NCBI GenBank assembly: GCA_964569055.1
Contig: CAZMSZ010000492.1
Coordinates: 1-5,098 of the forward strand
Direction of reading: 5' to 3'
Origin: JAWLGW01 sp964569055
Lineage (GTDB): Bacteria > Planctomycetota > J058
Length of the DNA: 5,098 nucleotides
Shown: in pieces, positions 1 to 5,098 of the stretch
Layout: each line of letters opens with the position of its first letter
Numbering within the stretch: position 1 is the first letter of the stretch
Position numbers and translations under genes: made by a program
The notes under the pieces: model-generated
What the model was told of the DNA's origin: nothing
Database searches by the model: none
What the model saw: the letters and a program-made list of their open reading frames with translations, nothing else

Positions 1-179
1 GCCAAGAGCGCCAAGAGCGCCAAGGAAGAGCTGTCGCTGGCGAGCTCGGCTCCCCCGCGTGAGAGAGACCGCGAAGGAAGAGCTGTCGCTGGCGAGCTCG
101 GCTCCCTCGCCTGAGCAGTGACCGCCAAGAGCGCCAAGAGCGCCAAGGAAGAGCTGTCGCTGTAGGTCGGCTCCCTCGG
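1..179. repeat. Degenerate direct-repeat array (CGCCAAGAG-type), three copies
   Basis: Three copies of one unit are visible. Copy A (1-54) opens with two perfect 9-bp units GCCAAGAGC (1-9, 10-18), a partial third (19-24), and then a 30-bp tail. Copy B shares 33 identical bases with A (22-54 versus 74-106) but lacks the 9-mer head. Copy C repeats the first 38 bases of A exactly (124-161 versus 1-38) and then diverges before rejoining at TCGGCTCCCTCG. Spacing between equivalent points is 52 bp (A to B) and 71 bp (B to C); the 19-bp difference roughly equals two 9-mers. The array starts at the window edge, so it may continue leftward. Spacing is irregular and no constant spacers exist, so this is not a CRISPR. 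Function is unknown; it resembles dispersed intergenic repeats of environmental bacteria. Confidence 0.9.
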
Positions 180-205
180 ACCTCGCGGTGGTGGCCGCGT
201 TCGGC

Positions 206-235
206 TCGGAGTCGGAGTCGGAGTTGGAGCCGGAG
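206..235. repeat. TCGGAG hexamer tandem tract, left
   Basis: Five consecutive hexamers are visible: TCGGAG at 206, 212 and 218, then TTGGAG at 224 and CCGGAG at 230, with decay at the right end (TTGGGA at 236). It is a short tandem repeat of the type that grows or shrinks by slippage. A matching tract in the same orientation lies at 378-413, on the other side of the inverted repeat. Confidence 0.85.
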
Positions 236-240
236 TTGGG

Positions 241-376
241 AGGCTGTCGCATTGCAGACCGCCTCGGGTAGCGAAGGGGAGCACGAAGCGCAGAGAGCGC
301 GGGGATCGCAGAGAATCTCTGCGCGCTCGGCGCCCTCGGCGCTTCGTTCCTGCCTGGACGTCGTACGCGACAGCCT
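241..376. repeat. Nested inverted-repeat element (136 bp) with 10-bp outer arms
   Basis: The outer arms AGGCTGTCGC (241-250) and GCGACAGCCT (367-376) are perfect reverse complements. Between them sits a separate 65-nt palindrome at 283-347. The hexamer tracts flank the element closely on both sides (ending at 235, starting at 378). The structure resembles a small non-autonomous repeat or a structured intergenic element, but there is no target-site duplication I can point to and no transposase, so the mobile origin is only a possibility. Confidence 0.6.
283..347. repeat. 65-nt imperfect palindrome made of 9-nt blocks
   Basis: The left arm (283-314) and right arm (316-347) are each 32 nt and align ungapped as reverse complements around A315. 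26 of 32 positions pair, and one more could pair as G-U in RNA. The outermost nine positions (283-291 with 339-347) and the innermost eight (307-314 with 316-323) are perfect. The left arm reads as 9-nt blocks ending in CGC: ACGAAGCGC, AGAGAGCGC, GGGGATCGC. This could extrude as a cruciform or form a long RNA hairpin. No U-tract follows on either strand, so it is not a typical intrinsic terminator. Confidence 0.85.
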
Positions 377-377
377 C

Positions 378-413
378 TCGGACTCGGAGTCGGCTTCGGA
401 GTCGGAATCGGGC
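378..413. repeat. TCGGAG-like hexamer tandem tract, right
   Basis: Six hexamers begin with TCGG at 378, 384, 390, 396, 402 and 408 (last two bases AC, AG, CT, AG, AA, GC). It is the same family and orientation as the tract at 206-235, more degenerate, and begins two bases after the outer arm of the inverted repeat. Confidence 0.8.
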
Positions 414-427
414 CCAGACCGAGTGCT

Positions 428-460
428 TTTCGCGGTCCCTTCACCTGCGCGCCCGCGAAA
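428..460. repeat. 8-bp inverted repeat in the leader
   Basis: TTTCGCGG (428-435) and CCGCGAAA (453-460) are perfect reverse complements separated by 17 nt. It lies about 100 nt upstream of the GTG at 563. It could be an operator-like dyad for a dimeric regulator or a leader RNA hairpin. There is no U-tract on either side. In a sequence this GC-rich a chance origin is possible, and the regulatory role is speculation. Confidence 0.4.
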
Positions 461-537
461 CGGCGCGGCTCCGGTTCCGAGCCGATCGGGTTCGGCGCCG
501 CCAGCGTTTACGGCTGGTGCGACGCCTGCTCTCTCGG

Positions 538-559
538 GCCTCCCGGAAGGAAGGGAGGC
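538..559 (+). promoter_or_regulatory. Hairpin containing the ribosome-binding site of the HEAT-like gene
   Basis: GCCTCCC (538-544) pairs perfectly with GGGAGGC (553-559) across an 8-nt purine loop GGAAGGAA (545-552). The 3' arm is itself the Shine-Dalgarno sequence (GGAGG at 554-558), four bases before the GTG start at 563. In a folded mRNA the ribosome-binding site would therefore be paired. The loop offers a second, more distant SD-like GGAAGG. The pairing is directly visible; a role in translation control is inferred. Confidence 0.55.
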
Positions 560-562
560 GAC

Positions 563-1534
563 GTGTCCAGCCGACAGTTCGTTGCGCCCCTCGCGGGGCT
601 GGGGTTCGGGCTGACGCTCGGGGTTGGGCTGAGCGTGATGTTCGGCCCGTCGAGCGGTTCGCAGCGCGCGCACGCGGGCGCGGTGGCGATCCGGACGGAT
701 CGAGCGCCCGAGCGCGTGGCGCCGTTCGCGGCCCCGAGTGCGCCGGCGTCGCAAGGGGCGATCGCGGCGGCGAGCGTCGCCCCGCCAACGCCCTCGGCGA
801 TCGAGGCCGCCGCGCGCTTGGGCGCGACCGACGGTCTCGCGGTCGAGTCGGCGGCCGAGGGGGCGCGCGGGCTGGCCTCCTTCCTGGTGGAGGCCGACCG
901 GCCCGAGGAGCTGCTCGCCGTCGCGCGGGCGGTGGCCGAGGACCCCACCATGAGCGCGCTGGTCGCGGCCGAGGCCGAGCGGCTGCGCGGCTCGCCCGAG
1001 GCCGGCCTGCGGGCGCGCGGCGTGGCGATCGCGGCCGCGCTGGGCGCGCTCGACCTCGCCGGCTGGCGCGCGGCCCTGGCGGGCGAGCACGACCCGGCCG
1101 CGCGCGCGGCGATCGTGGCGGCCGCTCCGCTCGTGGGCGACCCCGCGGCGGACGCGGCGCTGGTGGGCGAGCTGCTCGAGGTGGCGCGGCTCGACCCCGC
1201 GCCGCCGGTGCGGGCGGCCGCGTTGGTCCGGCTCCCGACGCTCGAGGCCGCGGGGCTGGCGGCGGTCGTCGCCGTGCTCGAGCGCGACCCCGCGCCCGAG
1301 GTGCGCCGGGTGGCGGCCTGCTACCTGCGGGGCGCGCGCAGCAGCGACGACGCGGCCGTGCGCGGGCTGCTCGCCGCGGCCTCGCGGGCCGACGAGGACC
1401 TCGAGGTGCGCCGCACGGCCGCGCTGGCGCTGCTCCGGCTCGAGGAGCGCGCGCCGGCCGCGATCGCCGAGGCGGGCGCCACCCGCGAGCAGCTCCGGCT
1501 GCTCCTCGCGGCGACCAGTCAGGACCAGGGCTAG
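563..1534 (+). CDS. N-terminally membrane-anchored HEAT-repeat-like protein
   Basis: This is a 323-residue protein of unknown specific role. The N-terminus (about 7-27) is a hydrophobic Gly/Leu/Val segment that should be a membrane anchor or uncleaved signal. An Ala/Pro-rich spacer follows (about 30-80), then an all-helical Ala/Leu/Arg-rich region. The C-terminal half carries HEAT-like units with the typical Asp-Pro turn and VRxxA helix: about 177-193, 211-241 (VR at 216-217), 242-276 (VR at 247-248) and 277-298 (VR at 282-283). HEAT repeats in other families form protein-binding solenoids, so a scaffold role is likely; no catalytic motif is visible. The GTG start is chosen because a strong AGGGAGG lies just upstream (552-558) and the anchor begins right after it; the next Met (residue 26) would cut the anchor. 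The gene ends 17 nt before the lipoprotein gene, suggesting an operon. A long open frame running through both genes in another frame is a high-GC artefact. Confidence 0.85.
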   Translation: MSSRQFVAPLAGLGFGLTLGVGLSVMFGPSSGSQRAHAGAVAIRTDRAPERVAPFAAPSAPASQGAIAAASVAPPTPSAIEAAARLGATDGLAVESAAEGARGLASFLVEADRPEELLAVARAVAEDPTMSALVAAEAERLRGSPEAGLRARGVAIAAALGALDLAGWRAALAGEHDPAARAAIVAAAPLVGDPAADAALVGELLEVARLDPAPPVRAAALVRLPTLEAAGLAAVVAVLERDPAPEVRRVAACYLRGARSSDDAAVRGLLAAASRADEDLEVRRTAALALLRLEERAPAAIAEAGATREQLRLLLAATSQDQG

Positions 1535-1538
1535 GGAC

Positions 1539-1547
1539 GGAGGAGGG
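1539..1547 (+). promoter_or_regulatory. Ribosome-binding site deciding the lipoprotein start
   Basis: GGAGGAGGG ends four bases before the GTG at 1552, in the 17-nt gap after the HEAT gene stop. It fixes this GTG as the start, in preference to any upstream start in the same open frame or the in-frame GTG at 1570. Confidence 0.75.
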
Positions 1548-1551
1548 AGCC

Positions 1552-2271
1552 GTGGAGAGGACGCGACCGGTGCGGACCAAGAGCTGGGGGCGGCGCGCGG
1601 CGCCGGTGGTGGCCGGGCTGATCCTGGGCGCGGCCGCGGGCTGCGCCGAGCTGGTCCGCGGCATGATCCAGCAGGAGCTCGACGCCTACTGGACCGACCC
1701 CGCCAAGCGGGCCGCCGCCGAGGACCGCGCCGAACGCGGGCTGCGCGCCGGGCTCGACGCCGACCTGGTGGGGAAGGAGCTGGAGGTCACCGGGCCCAAC
1801 CCGTACGTGCACTCGGTCGACTGGGTCACGGTCGGGATCGGCGACGACTCGATCCGGGTGGGGATCCCGGGGGTCGTCAACTTCAGCCAGACCGACACGC
1901 ACTACTACCTGCGCTTCGACTGGGACAGCCGCTGGGAGCGCGGCAACGACGCCCGGGTCGACATGCGCCTCGACCTGCGCACCCACAGCTTCTGGACCGC
2001 CTACGAGTATCCCGACCACACCGTGCGGATCCGTGACGTGTTCGCCACGGCCGATGGCGGCGCGGTGGTCGTGATCCCCAAGGGGACCCGCCGCGCGACC
2101 AGCTCGCTCACGGTGCGCAGCGCCGACGTCGACCTGCGCGCCGAGGCCGAGGGCTGGTTCTGGACGCTGAACATCAGCCAGGACGTCGAGGAGCGCGTCA
2201 ACGACCAGATCGTGCGCCAGCTCGTCGGCAAGGCGTTCGAGCTCGCCTTCGACGAGTCGGCCCAGCCGTAG
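1552..2271 (+). CDS. Probable lipoprotein of unknown family
   Basis: This 239-residue protein matches no family I recognise. The N-terminus has basic residues (R3, R5, R8, K10, R14, R15), a hydrophobic core (about 16-29) and a lipobox-like A28-A29-G30-C31, so signal peptidase II cleavage before C31 and lipid anchoring are likely. Ala at -3 is less usual than Leu, which lowers certainty slightly. After the anchor come an amphipathic, charged helix (about 33-76), a centre rich in alternating hydrophobic and aromatic residues that looks like beta strands (about 84-207, with many Trp, Tyr and Asp), and a C-terminal helix (about 208-234). A small lipid- or ligand-binding beta fold is conceivable but is only a guess. 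It follows the HEAT-like gene by 17 nt with its own strong ribosome-binding site, so the two are probably co-expressed and both face or enter the envelope. It ends 14 nt from the convergent kinase stop. Confidence 0.85.
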   Translation: MERTRPVRTKSWGRRAAPVVAGLILGAAAGCAELVRGMIQQELDAYWTDPAKRAAAEDRAERGLRAGLDADLVGKELEVTGPNPYVHSVDWVTVGIGDDSIRVGIPGVVNFSQTDTHYYLRFDWDSRWERGNDARVDMRLDLRTHSFWTAYEYPDHTVRIRDVFATADGGAVVVIPKGTRRATSSLTVRSADVDLRAEAEGWFWTLNISQDVEERVNDQIVRQLVGKAFELAFDESAQP

Positions 2272-2285
2272 CCGCGCTGCGCCAT

Positions 2286-4331
2286 TCAGGGCGGCGGCAG
2301 CGACCATACCTCGACGCGAGGCCGCCTCTCTTCGCCGCTGCCGAGCACGAAGGCCACGTGGCGCTCGTCGGGCGCGACCGCCAGGACCGTCGCGCGCACC
2401 GCCTCGCCCCGCTTCGGCTCGATCGCCCGCGCCTCGGCGAGGGTCCAGCGGCTGCCGGCGTCGGCGCCGTCGGTCGCAGGGGTCCAGAGACGGACCTCGT
2501 TGCCCCCGGGGTCCGAGACGTCGCCGGAGACGGTGAGGAGGCGCCTGTCCGAGAGCCGCCACAGCAGCCTGACCGACCGCCCGATCATGCCCGTGGAGGC
2601 GGTGGGGTGGGGCAGCCCGGGGACGACGTCTCGGTCGCGCGGTTGTTCGAGCTCGCCGAGGTCCGGTGAGTAGCGCCGCACTGGGCCCGTCCCGTGCAAC
2701 GCGACCAACCAGCCGTCGGGGAGCGCGCAGGCGACGCTGGGCGCCTCGTGCAACGAAGTCGCGCCGCGCTCCGCGCCGGTCGCGACGTCCCACACGACCA
2801 GCGCCCGCTCACGCTCGCGGAAGTCCTCGCCCCGAGGGCTGGCCTCGCCGCACACCGCCAGCAGCAGCGCGCCGTCGCTCGAAGGGACCAGTTGCCGCAC
2901 GTTGCTGACCCGCGCGAGAGAGCGCCACCGCGGCCGCGCCACCAGATCGCCGGTCTGCACCCACACCGCGGTCCCGTCGGCGATCGCGATCCACGGGTGA
3001 TCCGCGGCGGGCGAGACCGCGACCTGGAGCGGCGGCGCCTCGGTCGCGATCGTGAGCTCGACCTCCTCGGGCGCGGCCGCGCGCCGCACGGTCAGGCCCG
3101 GTTCGCCCGCGAAGCTCGTCAAGAGCCGCTCGTTCGCGAGCGCCGTCAGCGTGAGCAGCGGCCCGGGAGGCTCGCTCAGGCGCCACGTCGGGCGCGGCTC
3201 GGCGCCGTCGAGGTCGTAGGCCACGAGCTCGCGGCCGCCGACCCACAGGTGCGATCCCGTGAAGCACACCTCCACCCGGCCCGGCCAGGCCCAGATCGGG
3301 TGGACCCGCTCCAGCTCGCGAGGCGCCTCCCGCGGCTCCGTCGTCGCGGCGGTCGGCCGCTCGGGCGCGTCGGGCTCGGCGGCGGGAGGGCTGGGGGGGC
3401 GCGCCACGAGCGATCCCCGCTCGTCTGGCGTCGTGAGCAACGCCAGCGCGCCCAGCGCCGCGCAGGCAGCGGCGGCCAGGGCCGCGAGCGCGGGGAGGGC
3501 GCGCGAGCGGGTGGGCTCCTCGCCCGCCAGGAACCGCCTCAGCGCCGCCTCCAGCTCGGCCGCGGAGGCGTAGCGGGCGGCGGGGGCCTTCTCGAGGCAC
3601 CGCAGGCAGATCGCGTCGAGCTCGGGCGGGACGCCGGGTTGGAGCGCGCTGGGCGGGTCGGGGGTCTTGAACAGGAGCGCGTTGAGGAGCTCCACCAGGC
3701 TCGCGCCTGCGATCGGCGGCCGGCCGGTGAGCGCGGCGTACAGCGTGGCGCCCAGCCCGTAGACGTCGGCGGCGGGCCCGACCGAAGCCGGCTCGGCGTT
3801 GGCCTGCTCGGGCGACATGTAGGCCGGCGTCCCGAGCAGCTCCCCGGTCCGGGTCAGGCGCTCGCGCGTATCGCTCAGGTCGCGGGCGAGCCCGAAGTCG
3901 CTCAGCACGGGGGCGCCGCTCGAGGTCAGCAGCACGTTGGCCGGCTTGAGATCACGATGCAGGACGCCCTGGGCGTGGGCGTGCGCCAGCGCCCCGGCGA
4001 GGGCGTGCGCGAGCTCGGCCGCTTCGCGCGGGGGGAGGGGGCCGCGCGCGAGCCGCTCCTTCAGCGACCCGCCCTCCACCGGCTCCAGCACGAGGTAGGG
4101 CCGGCCGCCGTGCTCGCCCAGCTCGTGGACGGTCACGATCGCAGGGTGGCGCAGCCGCGCGGTGGCCTGGGCCTCGGTGTGGAATCGACGCAGCCCGACG
4201 GCCACGTCGGGGTTGGTCACCAGCTTGATCGCCACGCGGCGGCCGACGCGCGGGTCGCGCGCGAGGAACACGGCGCCCATGCCGCCGCGCCCGAGCTCGC
4301 GCTCCACCTCGTAGGGGCCGATCCGCTCCAT
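2286..4331 (-). CDS. Transmembrane Hanks-type Ser/Thr protein kinase with propeller-like C-terminal domain
   Basis: This complete 681-residue receptor-like kinase transfers phosphate from ATP to Ser/Thr of protein targets. The kinase domain (about 7-268) has all key motifs: glycine loop G14-R-G-G-M-G19, catalytic lysine K36 in VAIK, helix-C E53, H125-R-D127 with K129 and N132, D145-F-G, an activation loop with T160 and T162 as plausible autophosphorylation sites, S-P-E (173-175), D189 and R253. A hydrophobic segment (about 278-301) crosses the membrane; a Pro/Glu/Ala linker (about 305-340) leads to a beta-rich region (about 345-680) with WD40-like strand ends such as LVVWD (511-515), VRLW (613-616) and VEVW (673-676). 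The C-terminal part should lie outside the cytoplasm and may sense a ligand or bind protein. ATG 4331 is the only start between the upstream stop and the glycine loop; its SD (GTGGGG, spacing about 2) is weak, so translation may depend on the upstream gene. Confidence 0.95.
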   Translation of the reverse strand: MERIGPYEVERELGRGGMGAVFLARDPRVGRRVAIKLVTNPDVAVGLRRFHTEAQATARLRHPAIVTVHELGEHGGRPYLVLEPVEGGSLKERLARGPLPPREAAELAHALAGALAHAHAQGVLHRDLKPANVLLTSSGAPVLSDFGLARDLSDTRERLTRTGELLGTPAYMSPEQANAEPASVGPAADVYGLGATLYAALTGRPPIAGASLVELLNALLFKTPDPPSALQPGVPPELDAICLRCLEKAPAARYASAAELEAALRRFLAGEEPTRSRALPALAALAAAACAALGALALLTTPDERGSLVARPPSPPAAEPDAPERPTAATTEPREAPRELERVHPIWAWPGRVEVCFTGSHLWVGGRELVAYDLDGAEPRPTWRLSEPPGPLLTLTALANERLLTSFAGEPGLTVRRAAAPEEVELTIATEAPPLQVAVSPAADHPWIAIADGTAVWVQTGDLVARPRWRSLARVSNVRQLVPSSDGALLLAVCGEASPRGEDFRERERALVVWDVATGAERGATSLHEAPSVACALPDGWLVALHGTGPVRRYSPDLGELEQPRDRDVVPGLPHPTASTGMIGRSVRLLWRLSDRRLLTVSGDVSDPGGNEVRLWTPATDGADAGSRWTLAEARAIEPKRGEAVRATVLAVAPDERHVAFVLGSGEERRPRVEVWSLPPP

Positions 4332-4376
4332 GGCCCCACTGTATGCCGCTCGGCGCGGGCCTGCCGCCCCCCGGCC

Positions 4377-5098
4377 CTACTGCTGCTCGTGGTAGTGGCA
4401 GGCGACCGTGTGCGTCGGGTCGCCCGCCACGGGCAGCAGGCGGGGGCGCTCGCTGAGGCAGCGGCCGTCCGCGTCGACCCGCTGGCGGAGGGGGCAGCGC
4501 GAGGCGAAGTCGCAGCCGGCGCGCTCGTCGGTCGGCGAGGGGAGGCTCCCCTCGAGCAGGGTCCAGCCGCGCTCGCGCTGCACGCGCGGGTCGGGAATGG
4601 GGACCGCGCCCAGGAGCGCGCGGCTGTAGGGATGGCGGGTGTCGCCGTAGATCGCGTCGCGGGTGGCGGTCTCGACGATCCGGCCCAGGTACATGATCGC
4701 CACGCGCTGCGAGAGGTGGCGCACCACCGCGATGTCGTGGGCGATGAACACGTAGGCCAGGCCGCGGCGGCGCTGCAGGTCCCCGAGCAGGTTGATGATC
4801 TGGGCCTGGATCGAGACGTCGAGCGCGCTCACCGGCTCGTCGCAGAAGATCACCTTGGGCTCGAGCGCCAGCGCCCGCGCGATCCCGATCCGCTGGCGCT
4901 GACCGCCCGAGAACTCGTGGGGGTAGCGGGCCACGAAGCTGGGGTCGAGGCCGACCGTGACCATCAGCTGCTCGACCTTGTCGCGCAGCTCCGCCGAGGT
5001 GCCCGCCAGGCCGAAGTTGCGCAGCGGCTCGGCGATGATCCGCGCCACCGTCCAGCGCGGGTCGAGGCTGGCGTAGGGGTCCTGGAAGATCATCTGCA
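4377..5098 (-). CDS. oppF: Peptide ABC transporter ATP-binding protein, OppF/DppF family (partial, cut at window edge)
   Basis: This is the C-terminal part, about 239 visible codons, of an ATPase that powers oligopeptide/dipeptide or related solute import at the inner face of the membrane. Numbering from the Met at 5093: the Q-loop is Q4 in the FQDP motif, followed by Y7-A-S-L-D-P. The signature is S62-G-G-Q65, Walker B with catalytic glutamate is VIFCD85-E86, the D-loop is S89-A-L-D92, and the switch histidine is H119 in AHD. The family's C-terminal oligopeptide extension follows: HPY (154-156), a pre-cysteine segment, and the four-cysteine pattern C194, C200, C212, C232, ending in ACH. Met 5093 is not the true start, because the frame stays open to the edge and the Walker A part lies beyond it. 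The OppF-versus-DppF assignment is uncertain; permease and binding-protein genes should be upstream. The gene is intact where visible and lies 45 nt before the kinase. Confidence 0.93.
   Translation of the reverse strand, partial: QMIFQDPYASLDPRWTVARIIAEPLRNFGLAGTSAELRDKVEQLMVTVGLDPSFVARYPHEFSGGQRQRIGIARALALEPKVIFCDEPVSALDVSIQAQIINLLGDLQRRRGLAYVFIAHDIAVVRHLSQRVAIMYLGRIVETATRDAIYGDTRHPYSRALLGAVPIPDPRVQRERGWTLLEGSLPSPTDERAGCDFASRCPLRQRVDADGRCLSERPRLLPVAGDPTHTVACHYHEQQ

Larger units (their letters stand above)
1..562. other. Repeat-rich intergenic region upstream of the HEAT-like gene
   Basis: I see no credible gene here. The region contains a direct-repeat array at the left edge, two hexamer tracts, a nested inverted repeat, and a leader of about 150 nt before the GTG at 563. 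Open frames exist on both strands but their composition simply follows the repeats (for example runs of Ser/Glu/Asp over the TCGGAG tract), and they have no ribosome-binding site or recognisable domain. No convincing -35/-10 pair is visible by eye; the leader at 414-562 is GC-rich. The promoter of the downstream unit should lie in or near this stretch but I cannot place it. Confidence 0.75.

Noticed and set aside
1..114. Frame-1 open stretch ending in TGA at 112-114, possibly the tail of an upstream gene (AKSAKSAKEEL...)
   Set aside because: It lies wholly in the repeat array, and the same repeat recurs in a different frame and beyond the stop, so a coding origin is not supported, though the left edge cannot fully exclude it.
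1..179. CRISPR array
   Set aside because: Repeat spacing is irregular, the sequences between copies are related rather than unique spacers, and no cas gene is present.
252..614. Open frame on + strand from a TTG, with a Ser/Asp/Glu-rich middle
   Set aside because: Its sequence is dictated by the inverted repeat and hexamer tract, it has no ribosome-binding site, and it overlaps the better supported HEAT-like gene in another frame.
517..1551. Long + frame open through the HEAT-like gene and fused in frame to the lipoprotein
   Set aside because: The first part is low-complexity Arg/Gly/Ala, typical of a shadow frame in GC-rich DNA. The lipoprotein has its own SD, start and signal peptide at 1552.
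441..1664. 407-codon open frame on the - strand
   Set aside because: It is almost entirely Arg/Pro/Ala, lies antisense to the HEAT-like gene and has no domain, so it is a GC-driven shadow.
1531..2793. 420-codon open frame on the - strand covering the lipoprotein gene and the kinase end
   Set aside because: Arg/Gly/Ala-biased with no recognisable motif, and antisense to or out of frame with two well-supported genes.
4357..4377. Possible terminator hairpin GGGCC/GGCCC between the ABC ATPase and kinase genes
   Set aside because: The stem is only 5 bp with an 11-nt loop and no U-tract, which is expected by chance at this base composition.

Overview
This is a very GC-rich bacterial window. It carries four protein-coding genes and one repeat-rich intergenic region. 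The style points to a large-genome environmental bacterium: GTG starts with strong Shine-Dalgarno sequences, alanine/arginine-rich proteins, a membrane-anchored Hanks-type Ser/Thr kinase with a propeller-like C-terminus, and intergenic CGCCAAG and TCGGAG repeats. Planctomycetota is my first guess and Myxococcota the second. This is inferred from protein style only, as there is no rRNA or marker gene.

Layout: Positions 1-562 hold no credible gene. They contain a degenerate direct-repeat array (1-179), two TCGGAG-type hexamer tracts (206-235 and 378-413), and between the tracts a nested inverted repeat (241-376) centred on a 65-nt palindrome (283-347). A second inverted repeat (428-460) follows, then a short hairpin (538-559) that contains the ribosome-binding site of the first gene. 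On the + strand, 563-1534 encodes an N-terminally anchored HEAT-repeat-like protein, and 1552-2271 encodes a probable lipoprotein of unknown family. They are 17 nt apart and look like one transcription unit. Convergent to them on the - strand are a complete receptor-like Ser/Thr protein kinase (2286-4331) and, upstream of it, the C-terminal two thirds or so of a peptide ABC transporter ATPase of the OppF/DppF type (4377-5098, cut by the window edge). These two are 45 nt apart and probably co-transcribed.

How they may work together: the ATPase would power peptide import through permeases encoded beyond the right edge. The kinase could sense an extracytoplasmic state and phosphorylate cytoplasmic targets. 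The HEAT protein and lipoprotein look like an envelope pair. No sequence evidence links the two convergent units functionally. I do not see a clear new defence or mobile system. The most unusual material is the modular intergenic repeat and palindrome complex, and the hairpin over the HEAT gene's ribosome-binding site.
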